This document shows, one piece after another, positions 41,310-51,600 of a stretch of DNA of 64,000 bases. Where the stretch lies: NCBI GenBank assembly GCA_903900265.1, contig CAIUMM010000075.1, positions 1 to 64,000 of the forward strand. The letters run 5' to 3'. The notes under the pieces are model-generated. The model made no database searches. It was not told the origin of the DNA and saw only the letters and a list, made by a program, of their open reading frames with translations. Made by a program: the position numbers and the translations under genes. Positions within the stretch are counted from its first letter, which is position 1. Every line of letters begins with the position of its first letter. Origin of the DNA: an uncultured Pseudomonadota bacterium (GTDB lineage: Bacteria; Myxococcota_A; UBA796; SXON01).

Positions 41310-42383
41310 TCAGTAGACGTTGAACTTGCGCCGGTTGGCCTCGTGCTCGCCGACGTTTCGCCCGCCGTGCAGCGTCTGGGACGAATCGTGGAGGTAGTAC
41401 CAGTACTCTGACGCCTCGGGGTTCATCGCCGCATGCAGCGCGACCGCGCCCGGGTTGCCGATCGGGGTGGGCGGCAGGCCCGCGCGGAGCCGGGTGTTCC
41501 ACGGATCTTTGGGGTCGCGCAGCTTGCCCATGAAGGCGGCGCGGTCGTTCCAATCCGGCAAGGTGTAGCGGCTGGTCGCGTCGACGCCGAGGTTCCAGCC
41601 CGCGTCGATGCGCTTCCACAAGATCCCAGCGATGATCGGTCGGTTCGTGGGGTTGGGCTCCTCGCGCTCGATCATGCTCGCCATCACCACCAGATCGTGG
41701 AACGAGCGGGCGTTGGGGCCGGTGGGCAGGCCTTTCGCGACGGCCTCGTTGCCAAAGCGCTCGCCGAACATGTCGAGCAAGCGCTGCACGAACGCGTGCA
41801 GGCCGCCCTCGGCCTTGAACGACTCCGGCTCGACCTTGTACGTCTCGGGGTAGAGGAAGCCCTCGAGAGTGTCGGTGGGGAGCGGATAGTTTGTCTTGTA
41901 GCTGCCGAGATCGGTGGTGACGGCGGTGGTGAACGCCCCCGCCTGTACCCAACCCTTGGCGGCGAGCGCGGCGTCGATCTCCAGGATGCGCCACCCTTCG
42001 ACGAGGGTGAAGGGCTCGTCTTTCGGCACCGGCACGCCGCAGAGCGCGGTGAGCAGCGCGGCTGCGTCCATCGCCGCGCTGACGTTGTGGCGGCCCGCTT
42101 TCAGGCACTTTCCGCCTTCCTGCTCGCCGGATGTCTCGGTGCGCAGGAACCACTCCCAGCGCCAACTGTCGTTGATCAGCCCCTGCTTTTGCAGCTCCGG
42201 GCCCAGTCCCCTCGCGGTCGCGCCGGCGGGGACCTCAAAGAGCTTCTGCTCGGTCGCAGCGGGGTTGGGGGCGGACGAGAGGTCGCAGCCCGTGAGTGGG
42301 GTCAGCGACGCAGTGAACAAGGCCGTGAGCGGCGCTGCGACGCAGAGCCGCTTGAGGTTCCGAAGCATGGGCCAGCGTATCAT
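41310..42383 (-). CDS. mltG: Endolytic transglycosylase MltG-like lipoprotein
   Basis: This 357-residue protein has LEGFLYPETYKVEPESF, the MltG signature, HDLVVMASMIEREEPNPTNRPIIAGILWKRID with the catalytic Glu near residue 239 (ASMIERE in place of ASIVEKE), and RYTLPDW and GLPPTPIGNPGAVALHAAMNPE. The N-terminal part resembles a LysM-like YceG domain. Unlike E. coli MltG, which has a single transmembrane anchor, the N-terminus ends in LTGCDLSS, a lipobox. ATG 42383 overlaps the upstream stop (ATGA); MLRNLKR five codons later is also possible. It would cut nascent glycan strands to set chain length. Confidence 0.85.
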   Translation of the reverse strand: MIRWPMLRNLKRLCVAAPLTALFTASLTPLTGCDLSSAPNPAATEQKLFEVPAGATARGLGPELQKQGLINDSWRWEWFLRTETSGEQEGGKCLKAGRHNVSAAMDAAALLTALCGVPVPKDEPFTLVEGWRILEIDAALAAKGWVQAGAFTTAVTTDLGSYKTNYPLPTDTLEGFLYPETYKVEPESFKAEGGLHAFVQRLLDMFGERFGNEAVAKGLPTGPNARSFHDLVVMASMIEREEPNPTNRPIIAGILWKRIDAGWNLGVDATSRYTLPDWNDRAAFMGKLRDPKDPWNTRLRAGLPPTPIGNPGAVALHAAMNPEASEYWYYLHDSSQTLHGGRNVGEHEANRRKFNVY

Positions 42384-44140
42384 CCGGCGGACAACACGCG
42401 CTCCCGGTAGACGCGCTGCGGGTCGGTGGCCTCCGCGGGGGCGGGCACGGTGTAGAGGACCACGTGCTCGCCGGCGTCGGTAGATTCCACCGGAGGGCCG
42501 AACAGCGCGCTGAAGGCGGATTGCAGGAGCACGGCGTCGGCGGGACGGTAGAGATCGGGGTGGAGGGCGACCGCGCCGAAGCCCATGTCGCCCAAGGTTT
42601 TTGCTGCTGCGCGCGCGGCGGTGTCGGTAGCAGGGTCGGCGGCGGCGAGCACCTTCTGGGTGAGCCACGCGTCGAGCACCTCGCGGGGGCTGCGGACGCC
42701 GGTGCCGATGCACACCTCGGGCGTAGGACGCTGATGCTGTCCGGCGTAGTAACACGTGAGGTTTCTCGCCCACATCTCCATCTCGCCGCTCGATCCGTCC
42801 GCGGGTTGGGCCCACAGGTCCAGCACCGCCCTGCCTTCGGGCGCGCTGGCATAGACCGAAGGCACGCCGGCGACCGGGCTCGCCAATCGCCACGGGAGGC
42901 CGGGTCCGACCACCGCGTCGATCGCCGCGAGCACGAGCGCGCCCATCGCCCACCGGGGCGAGGACTCGCCGATGGCGCCGAGGGTGCGCGCGCCCTGAAC
43001 GCCAAAGACCAGCCCCGCGAGCCACAGCGCCCGGACGGGAAACCGGAAGTAGGCGAGCTGTGGGAACAGCAGTCTTTGAACCGGCAACTCCAAGCCGGTG
43101 TCCTGCGCGTCCCAATGCCAGGTGCGCCCGAGCGCGACGAGCACGCAGGCCAGCGCGAGCAGCAGCGGCAAGGCGCGGGTCTTTCGGGCGCACGCGACGA
43201 CGCCGAGAGCCAGCGGGATCGCCATCAGCGGCAGCGCGCCGGTGATCGAGTGGTTCGTAAGGTCAGAAGCGCCATCCCATCCGATCAACTGCGCGGCGGA
43301 CACCGTGCCCATGCGGAGGAAGAACGCCGGGGAGCTGGCGTCGGTGTCCAGAAACCGCGCGGCGGTGCGGAACAGCCAAATGTAGTACAACCCCGCTGGC
43401 ACCGCGATCGCCGCGATGCCCGGAGCGACACGCTGCGCGACCCGTGGGGCGTCAAGCGTCAGCATGGCGAGCAGCGCGAGCGCGAACAGGCCAAAGTAGG
43501 CGGTGGTGTACAGCGCCCCCGCGACCGCGGCGCCGATCAGCAAGCCGCTCTTGAGGCCGTCCGTGCGGTTGGCGCGCTGCCATGCCCACCAGATCAGCGG
43601 CAGCCACGGGTTGAGCAAGTGGTACACGTGCCCTTCGAGCATCGCCGTCGCCGCGACGCCTGAAAACCCATAGGCCAACCCGGCGAGCAGCGACCATGGG
43701 CGGGGGACGCCGAACCCGTGGCTGGCGCAACGCTCCGCGCACCACGCGGAGATCGGCACGCCAAACAAGGCCAGCGTCGCGCACACGGTCGCGCCGGACA
43801 ACAGCCCTTGGTTCAGCCAGCCCAGCCCAAGCAGCACATACGAGTCGGCGCGCGCTAACAGCTCATGCACCGGCCAGGCCGAGCCCATGCTCATCATGCG
43901 CGGGAACGTCCCCGGGGCCGCGTCGACCAGCCACATCGACGGGTACAGGTCGAACTGGCGGGTGACCAGACGGTCCCCAGAGAACGGCACCGTCACCAGC
44001 GGCCAAGAAACGCCGATCCAGAGCAGCAAGTAGGCCAGAAAGACCGCGATGTGGCCACGGATGCCGTTGAGCCCGCCCGTTCTGGCCGGCGCGGGCCGCC
44101 CCGGATCGGTGGCGGCGTCGAGGTCCGTCGGCGCGCTCAC
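42380..44140 (-). CDS. Polytopic membrane protein, GT-C/YfhO-like
   Basis: This 586-residue protein starts at GTG 44140, 1 nt after the upstream stop. About 11 hydrophobic helices span residues 30-430 (HIAVFLAYLLLWIGVSWPLV, SLLAGLAYGFSGVAATAMLEGHVYHLLNPWLPLIWW, FGLFALALLAMLTL), followed by a soluble C-terminal domain. FDLYPSMWLVDAAPG early on and FPQLAYFRFPVRALWLAGL recall GT-C glycosyltransferases and YfhO-type proteins. No catalytic residues can be fixed. It forms an operon with the tail-anchored protein and MltG, suggesting envelope polymer work. Confidence 0.6.
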   Translation of the reverse strand: MSAPTDLDAATDPGRPAPARTGGLNGIRGHIAVFLAYLLLWIGVSWPLVTVPFSGDRLVTRQFDLYPSMWLVDAAPGTFPRMMSMGSAWPVHELLARADSYVLLGLGWLNQGLLSGATVCATLALFGVPISAWCAERCASHGFGVPRPWSLLAGLAYGFSGVAATAMLEGHVYHLLNPWLPLIWWAWQRANRTDGLKSGLLIGAAVAGALYTTAYFGLFALALLAMLTLDAPRVAQRVAPGIAAIAVPAGLYYIWLFRTAARFLDTDASSPAFFLRMGTVSAAQLIGWDGASDLTNHSITGALPLMAIPLALGVVACARKTRALPLLLALACVLVALGRTWHWDAQDTGLELPVQRLLFPQLAYFRFPVRALWLAGLVFGVQGARTLGAIGESSPRWAMGALVLAAIDAVVGPGLPWRLASPVAGVPSVYASAPEGRAVLDLWAQPADGSSGEMEMWARNLTCYYAGQHQRPTPEVCIGTGVRSPREVLDAWLTQKVLAAADPATDTAARAAAKTLGDMGFGAVALHPDLYRPADAVLLQSAFSALFGPPVESTDAGEHVVLYTVPAPAEATDPQRVYRERVLSAG

Positions 44141-44141
44141 G

Positions 44142-44642
44142 TCAGGCTTTCCGGGTGGACGCAAACAACGCGAGCGCGGCGTAAAGCGCCAACAGCGCCG
44201 CCCAGCCGTAGCGGGTGAACGTGACCGGCTCGGTCCACAAGCGCACCGCGGCGCTCGGCGAGGTCGCGGTGCGCAGCGCCGTGGGGCGGCCGTTGTTCGC
44301 GTTCGCGTTGGCGATCACAAAGTTCACGACGTCGTTGTCGGCGTCGGAGAGCGGCACCATGCCGTCATACAGCGGCGTGTGCGCGCCGCCTTGCTGGAGC
44401 ATGAGCTGCAGGCGGGTGAACCGGGTCGGCGCGCCCACAAAGCTCGCGGAGTGTACGCCAACGCCGGGATCTTTGAGCTCGCGCGTCACGCCGAAGGCGG
44501 TGGCTTCGACCACGGTGCCACCGGGCGGGGACTTGACCGAGACCGTCAGCGTGTGCGTGGCCGCGGGCGGCGCGTTCAGCACCTGTGGCTCCGCGGCAGG
44601 CAGCGTGGGGTCGAGGGCGAGGGCGAAGGCGATCCAGAGCAC
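44142..44642 (-). CDS. Exported beta-rich protein with C-terminal membrane anchor
   Basis: The GTG start gives MLWIAFALALDPTLPAAE, a signal-like N-terminus. Residues 25-130 are beta-rich (HTLTVSVKSPPGGTVVEATAFGV, RFTRLQLMLQQGGAHTPLYDGMVPLSD) and a single transmembrane helix (RYGWAALLALYAALALFA) precedes a short basic end. The topology would place the domain outside the inner membrane. It leads the operon and no family is recognised. Confidence 0.6.
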   Translation of the reverse strand: MLWIAFALALDPTLPAAEPQVLNAPPAATHTLTVSVKSPPGGTVVEATAFGVTRELKDPGVGVHSASFVGAPTRFTRLQLMLQQGGAHTPLYDGMVPLSDADNDVVNFVIANANANNGRPTALRTATSPSAAVRLWTEPVTFTRYGWAALLALYAALALFASTRKA

Positions 44643-44648
44643 GGACGA

Positions 44649-44654
44649 TCTTTA
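44649..44654 (-). promoter_or_regulatory. Possible -10 (TAAAGA) for the mltG operon, leaderless
   Basis: On the minus strand TAAAGA ends 6 nt before GTG 44642. There is no ribosome site. It is one half of a 58-nt divergent intergenic region. Confidence 0.45.
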
Positions 44655-44688
44655 GCACAAACTCGCGCGGCGAGTCCTGCGGCGACGT

Positions 44689-44694
44689 TAGCCG
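44689..44694 (+). promoter_or_regulatory. Possible -10 (TAGCCG) for the EamA gene, leaderless
   Basis: TTAGCCG precedes GTG 44701 by 6 nt with no Shine-Dalgarno sequence, matching the arrangement before the gene at 28152. Confidence 0.4.
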
Positions 44695-44700
44695 GCAGCC

Positions 44701-45651
44701 GTGTCTCGCTCTGGTCCCCCACCCGCACCGGCTCCCGCTGGCGCGCCGCTCGCGCCGCCGACGACGGTCGCTGTGGCCTTGGGCGCGCTCGCGGTGGTGC
44801 AGCTGCTTTTTGGGGCGATGCCGGTGCTGGGGAAGCTGGCGTTGCCGGCGTTTGGGGCGGGTGGTGTGGTGATCGTGCGCATCGGCGGCGCGGCGCTGGC
44901 GTTCACGCTGGCCAGGATCTACCTGCGCATCCCGAACGTCACCCGGGCCGATTGGCCGCGCCTTGTGGGCTGTGCGGTGCTGGGCGTCGTCTCCAACCAG
45001 CTGCTGTTCATGAACGGACTGGCGCGCACCTCGGCCGCGCACGCCGCGCTGTTGACCACGACCATCCCGGCGATCACCCTGCTGATCTCCATCGCGTTCG
45101 GCATGGAGCGCGCGACGGCTCGCCGGATCTTCGGCATCCTCGTCGCGGGTTCGGGCGCCGCGCTGCTCATCCTCTCGCGGGAGACGCTCGCCGCGGGGCA
45201 GGTCGCCTCCACGGACGCGGAGATCTACACATCCCGCATCGGGGATGCGTTGATCCTTTGCAATTCAACGGTGTACTCGTTCTACCTCGTGCTCTCGCGC
45301 CCGCTGCTCGCTCGGCATCACGCGGTGTCGGTGCTGTCGGGGTTGTTCGGGGTCGGCTTCGTGCTCGCGCTGCCGTTCACCGGCGTGCCGTTGGCGGCGC
45401 TGCACGATCCGGACGTCGGTGTTTGGAGCTGGGTAGCGCTGGCCTGTATGGTGCTGGGACCGACCATCGGCGCCTACAGCCTGAACCTGCTGGCGCTGCG
45501 CGTGGTGCCTCCCAGCACGGTCGCGCTGTGGATCTATGCCCAGCCGGTGGTAGCGGCGGCCCTCGCCGTGCCGCTGTTGGGCGAGCAGATCACCCAGACG
45601 ATGGTCTTCTCCGGCGCGCTGACTTTTCTCGGGATGTGGCTCGGCGGCTGA
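44701..45651 (+). CDS. EamA/DMT-family transporter
   Basis: This 316-residue protein has about ten hydrophobic helices in two EamA repeats: VALGALAVVQLLFGAMPVLGKLAL ... LLFMNGLARTSAAHAALLTTTIPAITLLIS in the first, and NSTVYSFYLVLSRPLL ... VPPSTVALWIYAQPVVAAALAVPLLGEQIT in the second. The conserved E in the last turn and the paired small-residue motifs are typical of drug/metabolite exporters. The GTG start is supported by the TAGCCG element. Likely an inner membrane metabolite or amino-acid exporter; the substrate is unknown. Confidence 0.85.
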   Translation: MSRSGPPPAPAPAGAPLAPPTTVAVALGALAVVQLLFGAMPVLGKLALPAFGAGGVVIVRIGGAALAFTLARIYLRIPNVTRADWPRLVGCAVLGVVSNQLLFMNGLARTSAAHAALLTTTIPAITLLISIAFGMERATARRIFGILVAGSGAALLILSRETLAAGQVASTDAEIYTSRIGDALILCNSTVYSFYLVLSRPLLARHHAVSVLSGLFGVGFVLALPFTGVPLAALHDPDVGVWSWVALACMVLGPTIGAYSLNLLALRVVPPSTVALWIYAQPVVAAALAVPLLGEQITQTMVFSGALTFLGMWLGG

Positions 45652-45659
45652 CGCCCGCG

Positions 45660-48600
45660 CTATTTGCGGGCGGCGTTGGCGAGCGCGGTGAGTGCAGCTT
45701 CTTGGGCGTTGATGTCCCCGGCATCGATGACCCGCATGGCGTCATCTTGGCTGATGCGCTTGGCTTCGATGAGCGCCTCGAGCTTGTTCACCAGCGCATC
45801 CTCGCGTTGCCGCAGGCTGGGGCCCGGGCCTTCCCCGTTCTCTTTTGCGTCGGCGTGTAGCGGCTTGCCGTCGGGGCCAAGCTGGACGTACTCGCCGTCT
45901 TTGGTGATCTGCGCGCGATCGCCGCCCGCAGTCTCCAGCACGATCGTGCCGTCCGGGAGCATGGTCTTGTAGGAGCCGTCGGGATCGATGCGGGTGAGCG
46001 TCCCGTCGTTGTTGCGGACCTCCTTCGTGCCATCGTTGTGCTTCGACACCGCGCCGTTCGCCGACGTCGTGATCGTGCGGTCCTTGAGCGTCGCGACCAT
46101 GCCGTCGGTGTTGCCTTCGAGCGTGGCGCCGGTGTTGCTGACCGGAGTCTGAGTGGTCTCTGGGCTTTGGATCGGCGCATCGGGGCTGTTCACCGTCGAC
46201 GAGGAGCCGGCGGCCTCCTGTTGGCGAGCCTTGGCCCAAGGCGCGACGTAGGCCTTGCCCACTGCGCTCCCCGCGGTACCGGCTACGAATTGCTTGCCGC
46301 CTTCGGTCGCGATGGTCTGCGCCGCGTCGCCCACGTCGCCCTTGTACTTGCCGCGGGCGGCGTCTACGCCGATCCCTGCCGCGGTGGACGTGGACCCGGC
46401 GATGCCTTCGCTGGCGCCGCGCGCGAGGCTGCTCTGCAGCAGGTTCTTGTGTTCTTGGGCCTTGCCCCACGCGCTCTCGTCGATGCCGGTAGACACAGCC
46501 GCGCTGACGCCTTCGACCACCGCTTGCTTGCCCGCGTTGGCGCCAACCGTCTGCATGCCCTTGGAGAAGCCGTGGTCCCACGTCCCATCGGTGAGCGCGG
46601 CGGACGCCGCGCCGTTGACGAGGCCGGTGCCGAGCCCGGTGAGCGTCTGGCCGACCACCTGCTTGCCAGCAGCCGAGGAGATGCCGCTGAAGTTGGCGAG
46701 CACGCCGCCTCCGCCGTTCATCACCTCGAGCGAGGCTCCGGCGCCTGCCGTGGCTGCGGTCACCGCGGTGAGCGCGAGGTCGGTTACCCCTTGCTCCCAA
46801 CCATAACGGCCGCCCTTGAGCGCGTAGTTCGTGCCCATGCTGGCGAGCCCGGTCGCGCCTGCACCCGCAGCGGCGATCAGCCCCATGCCGGCGGGAGCGC
46901 CGGCCCCGAAGGTGGCCGCGGTGATCACCACCGCGCCTACGACGGCGATGGCCGTGGTGATGTACCCAGCCGTTCGATCCCCAGCTGCACGGTAGTTCGT
47001 GGCGTTTATACCTGCATCTCCGGCGGCGCGCTCAAACGCGAGCTGGTTCTGCTTTTGCTCTTCGGGCGTCGCGCCCTTGAAGGTGCCGTCGGGGTTCATC
47101 TGCGCGGCAGCGGCTTCCATACGCTTGAAGTTGCGATCGAGGTCTTCGCGCTCGTTGGTGCCTGAGAGCAACCCACGGCCGATCATCGTCGACTCATCAC
47201 CGACGGTCCAGTCCTTCTGCAAGCGCGCGAGCGCGAGCTGCTGTTGCGGCGTCTGATAGCGGGCATCGCCCATCATCAGCTCTTCGACCTCGCGACGGTC
47301 ATCGCCCGAGAGCTCGGAGCCCCAGCCCGAGTGGTCGCCGTCCTCTTTGCGCGTGCCGTCGGGGTTGCGCTCGACCACGCCGAGGTCTTTTGCCATCGCG
47401 GTGGCGTCGCCGTTTCCGTGCTTCTCCGCGTACACGCGGGAGGTCTCTTGCACCTCGTCGGGGCGCATGCCGGTGAGCGCGCGCTTGACCGCGGCTTCAT
47501 CGGTGCCGGTTTTGGCTTTGGCGTTGAGGTAGATGCTGTCGGCGGCCACGCGGGGCGTGTTGGTGCCGTCGGACAGCATGTTCTGCACCATGCGCTGGCG
47601 GACGTCGGCGTGGTCATCGCCGGCGTACATCTTGCCCATCGCGTCTTGCATCGCGTTGGCGTTGCCGTTGCCGTAGGCTGTTGCGTAGCCCTCTCGGATG
47701 CGCGACTCGCGCGCGGCTTGCTCTTGCTGCGCCTTGGCCCGCACCTGGGGATCGGGGTCGTGCAGCTGCTCTTGCAGCCGCGGGTTGGCGTAGAGCGCCT
47801 TCTCCAGCCCTTCTTGCTCCGGACCGCCCTCGCGCCCGCGCTCGACCTCAAACCGGTGGATCGACGCTTCGTCGCTCTCGCGGCCCTTGACGGCCAGCGC
47901 TTCGGCGAGGTTCTTGTTGGCGCCTTGGAGGTCGGCGGTGCCTTGGATGTGACGCGTGGAGTACGCGGAGAGCTCGTTGGCGGCGTCTTTCGGGTCGATC
48001 GCCGGGACGTTGGTCGCCTCGGGATCCACCTTGTTCTGGATGTTGTGGAACTCTTGCTGCACCGCGGCAAGCTGCTCCGGGTCGACGCCTTCGAGCGCCT
48101 TGTGGAGGGCGTCCGGGTCCCCGTCGTTTCGGGCTTCGTTGATCTTGTCGCGCAGGCGGTAGGCGTCGGCGCGCGCGGTGTTTCCGGCCAGCAGGGCTTT
48201 GGTGACGTCGAGGTCGGTGCCGCCGAGGTCATCGCAGAGGTTGGCGCGGACTTCACTCCAGCCCGGCAGATCCTGCATCGCCTTGCGATCTTCCGGCGAG
48301 AGCTCGCGCAGCACCTTCTCAATCTGCGCTTCGTCGTCGCCGTACCAGTGCAGGGAGTTGTTGAGCTCAAGCTTGGCGCCCAGCGCGGTGTTCCCGCTCA
48401 AGTAGGCGGTCGCGATGTCCCGGTCGGTGCCGGAGACGTCGTCGTTGATGAACGCCCGCATGCCGCCCTCGGCCTGATGCAGGTCGGGCCAAACGCTGTT
48501 TTCCAACGCCCGCCCGCCGAGCGCGGTGAGGCCGCGGAGGCCGTCGTTGAGCATGTTTTCGTCGGTGCCCAAGCCCTTGCAGGCCTTGAACACCTTCTCG

Positions 48601-51600
48601 GCCCGCTGCACCAGCTCCGGCCGTACGCGCTGCGCCGCGGCGTCGGCCATCGGCGTCAGCTTCTGCACCATGCTGCCGATCTGGCCGCGCAGCTCGGCAC
48701 CGTACGCGGTGGCTTGACCGAGGATGGTCTGCTCGGCGGTGGCCTTTTGCCGCTGCAGCGACGTCTCCGTCTCGGCGACGCGTCCGGCGACGGTCTGCGC
48801 GATCGGCGCCACATGCCGCTGGATCGCGCCGTCCACTGCGCCGCTGACCAGGGTCATCGACTGAGCAAAGGTGCCCGCGGCGTCCTGCACGGCGTGGATC
48901 TGCCCGTCCGCGGCGGTGCGGGCGCTGCCTGCGCCGCTCTCGCCGAGCGCGCGGATGTTGTCGTTGCTAGTGGTGATCGTGCCGTTCAGCGCCGTGCGGG
49001 CGTTGTCGCAGACGCCGAGGAGCTCATCGAGCACCTGCTGGTGGAAGCGCGCCATCTCTTGGCGCTTCTTGCCGAGGTACTCGTCCGCGGTCTTCTTCTG
49101 CATCGGCTGGTCTTTGGGGACGCCCCCAAGCACCCCGTCCATCCAAACGGCGTACCGCTCGCCCAAGCCCGCTGCGGCCGCGTCGATCTGGGTGTCAGCG
49201 CCCAGTTGCGCAGCTTGAATGTCCGAGCCGAGCCGCCCGTGGGCAGCCGAGACCTGGCCCTTTGAGGCTTTCTCGCTGCTGTCCAAGGAGCCGGTGGCCG
49301 TAGCGTGTGCGCCGTCGATCTGCGCGTTCGCCGTGGCGCGATCCGCGGCGATCTGGGAGGTCGCTTGCGCGTGCGCGGCGTCCAGAGCGGCCTCGCCCTG
49401 CTGGCGCAGCTGTTCCAGCTGCTGCTCTACTGGGGTGACCGCGTCGGTCACCTGCTTTTGATAGAGCGGCTTCTGCGCGATGATCGCGTCCGCTTTGGCT
49501 TTGCCGCCGTTCTTGAAGTCAGCGACGGCTTGATCGATGCCCCGCGAAGCTGCGTTGCGGCGGGCTTCGTTCTCGGCGTTGGTCAGCGCATCGCCGCCGC
49601 TCGTCGGCCACGCGCGCAGGATGTCCGTTTTTTGTGCAGCGAGCTCGGCCGAAGCTGCGGCCGCTTCTTCGCCGAACTTCAGAGACGCGGTGTCCACCAT
49701 CGTGTCGAAGGGCTCCACCCATCGGCTCTTGAGCTCCGACAGCGCCTTCTTGCCAGTGTCGTAGGCGTTCACCAGCGCGGCTTTTCCGACGGGGAGCGCG
49801 GCGTCGAGCGTGCTTTGGGCTGCGGCCGCGCCGGCGTCGATGTTGGCTTTGGCTGCGGCGACCGCGTCGGTCACCTGCTTGCGGGCGTCTGAGAACGCGC
49901 CGGCGATGCCGGCCAGCGCCTGATCGGCGGTCGCCTGACACTCGCCGGTTCGAGAGGCGATCTCGGTGCTCAACGCGGTTTTTTCTTCGACGCCGTAACG
50001 CCCGGCGTCGTCTTGTAGGGCCTTGACCTCGTCCCGTACGTGGTCGGTCTCGAGGGAGATTGCCTGACGGTGCTGGTTTGCGGTCAGGCCGGTGGCCTTG
50101 CGAAGCTGCTGGTCCTGATCCTTGGGTAGCCTGACATTCCCCGCTTCAAGTCGGGGAAGTTCGCGCCTTCCAGGGACGACCGGGGGTTCGCCGAACAGGG
50201 CGCTCTTGGCGCTGTCCACCGCGTTCATGACCTCCGCTACCGGGCCCCCGAGGGCCGCGACGTCCGGATTGCCCGACTGCAGTACGCTGGGAGTAGCTCC
50301 CTTGTTTTGACCGGGGCCGTGGCCGCGCTCGTTGTTGCCGCCTTGCGTGCGGCTGGCGTCTACGTTGGCGGCGCCTTTTGCGCGGAGCGCGCCGTTTGCC
50401 TTCTCGTGCCCTTCCGGACGTGCCGCCGCGGGGCCGCCGGCTCCGCCCGCGCCGTGACCCTTCGACCGCTCTCCGTTTGGCGCGGCGCGGCGCTCATGCG
50501 CGTTCTCGGCGCCACCGGGCCCGCGCTCGGCGCCTGCGGGGCCGCGAGGACCACCCTCGCCCGGCTTGCCGTGGCCGCCGTGTTCGGCGCCGGGAGCATG
50601 TCCGCGCCCTGCGTTGCGCCCTGCGTTGCGCTCGCCGTCTTGCCCGATCTGTACGCTCGCGCCGTCGTTGTCGACCTGCGCCGACACCGGCACGCCGGCG
50701 ACGTTGCCGTGTGCGTTCGCCGAGGCGCGCACTCCGTTTTCACTGGCGCGGAGCGAGCCTCCGATCTGCACGCCGCCGATGTTTAGGTTGCCGGACAGGC
50801 GAATGCTGGGGCCGGACTCGCCGTTCTCGTCAGCCCGACCGCGCGACAGGTTCGTGCCGCCCGGTTGGCCGCCGGCTCCCGGCGTTTCGGGGGTGTTTTG
50901 GCGGGCTTCCGGATCCCGACCCCGCCGCGGCGCCGTGGTGTCCCCGTTGCGCGTCGCGCTGCCGTGGAGCCGATCCACGATCTGGTTGGCCACCCGGTCG
51001 GCGTCGAGTTCGGCGAAACCGCCGATGCCGCCAAGCTTCAAGCCCTTTTGGGCGACGCCCTTCGGGCCCTGCCGCTGCTGGACGACGTGCTGGAGCTCAT
51101 GGGCGATCAGGCGGTCGCCGGAGGCGGTGCCGGGGTTGAATTGCCCAGCCCCGAACAGCACATCGCTGCCGAATGCGAAGGCGCGGGCGTTGAAGCCCGC
51201 GGTGGCGTCGGCGGCTTGGGACCCCACGTGCACCTTGACGTCCGCGAAGTCTTCGCCGAACGCCGCACCCATGCGCGAGCGTACGGCCTCGGGGAGCGGC
51301 GCGCCTTGCGAGAACGCATCGGCGGTGACGGTCGGCGCGCGCACCGGGGCCGGACCGGCGAGCGACGCGAACGCAGTTCCGCTCACGGCCTCGCCCTCTT
51401 CCGCGGCCTTCTTGTTCAACTCTTCTGCTTCTTGCTCGATCTTGACGAGCTCTTCTTCGCCGGCGGACTCTTCGCCGCCGCGCGCCTGCGAGTGCTCGTC
51501 GGCCCATCCGCCCGTGATGCCTTGGGCGGACTGAGACCGTGCTAGCTCTTCTTGTTTCCCGGCTTCCATCGCGGCGATGCGCTGCTCGATGTCCTGACTT

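Noticed and set aside
44049..45860. 603-codon plus-strand frame over the EamA gene
   Set aside because: The EamA frame starts at 44701 in another phase with clear transmembrane repeats; this one is Arg-rich shadow.
47244..49265. 673-codon plus-strand frame antisense to the giant gene
   Set aside because: It lies fully inside the annexin-like part of the giant gene and has Arg/Val-rich shadow composition typical of GC-rich antisense frames.
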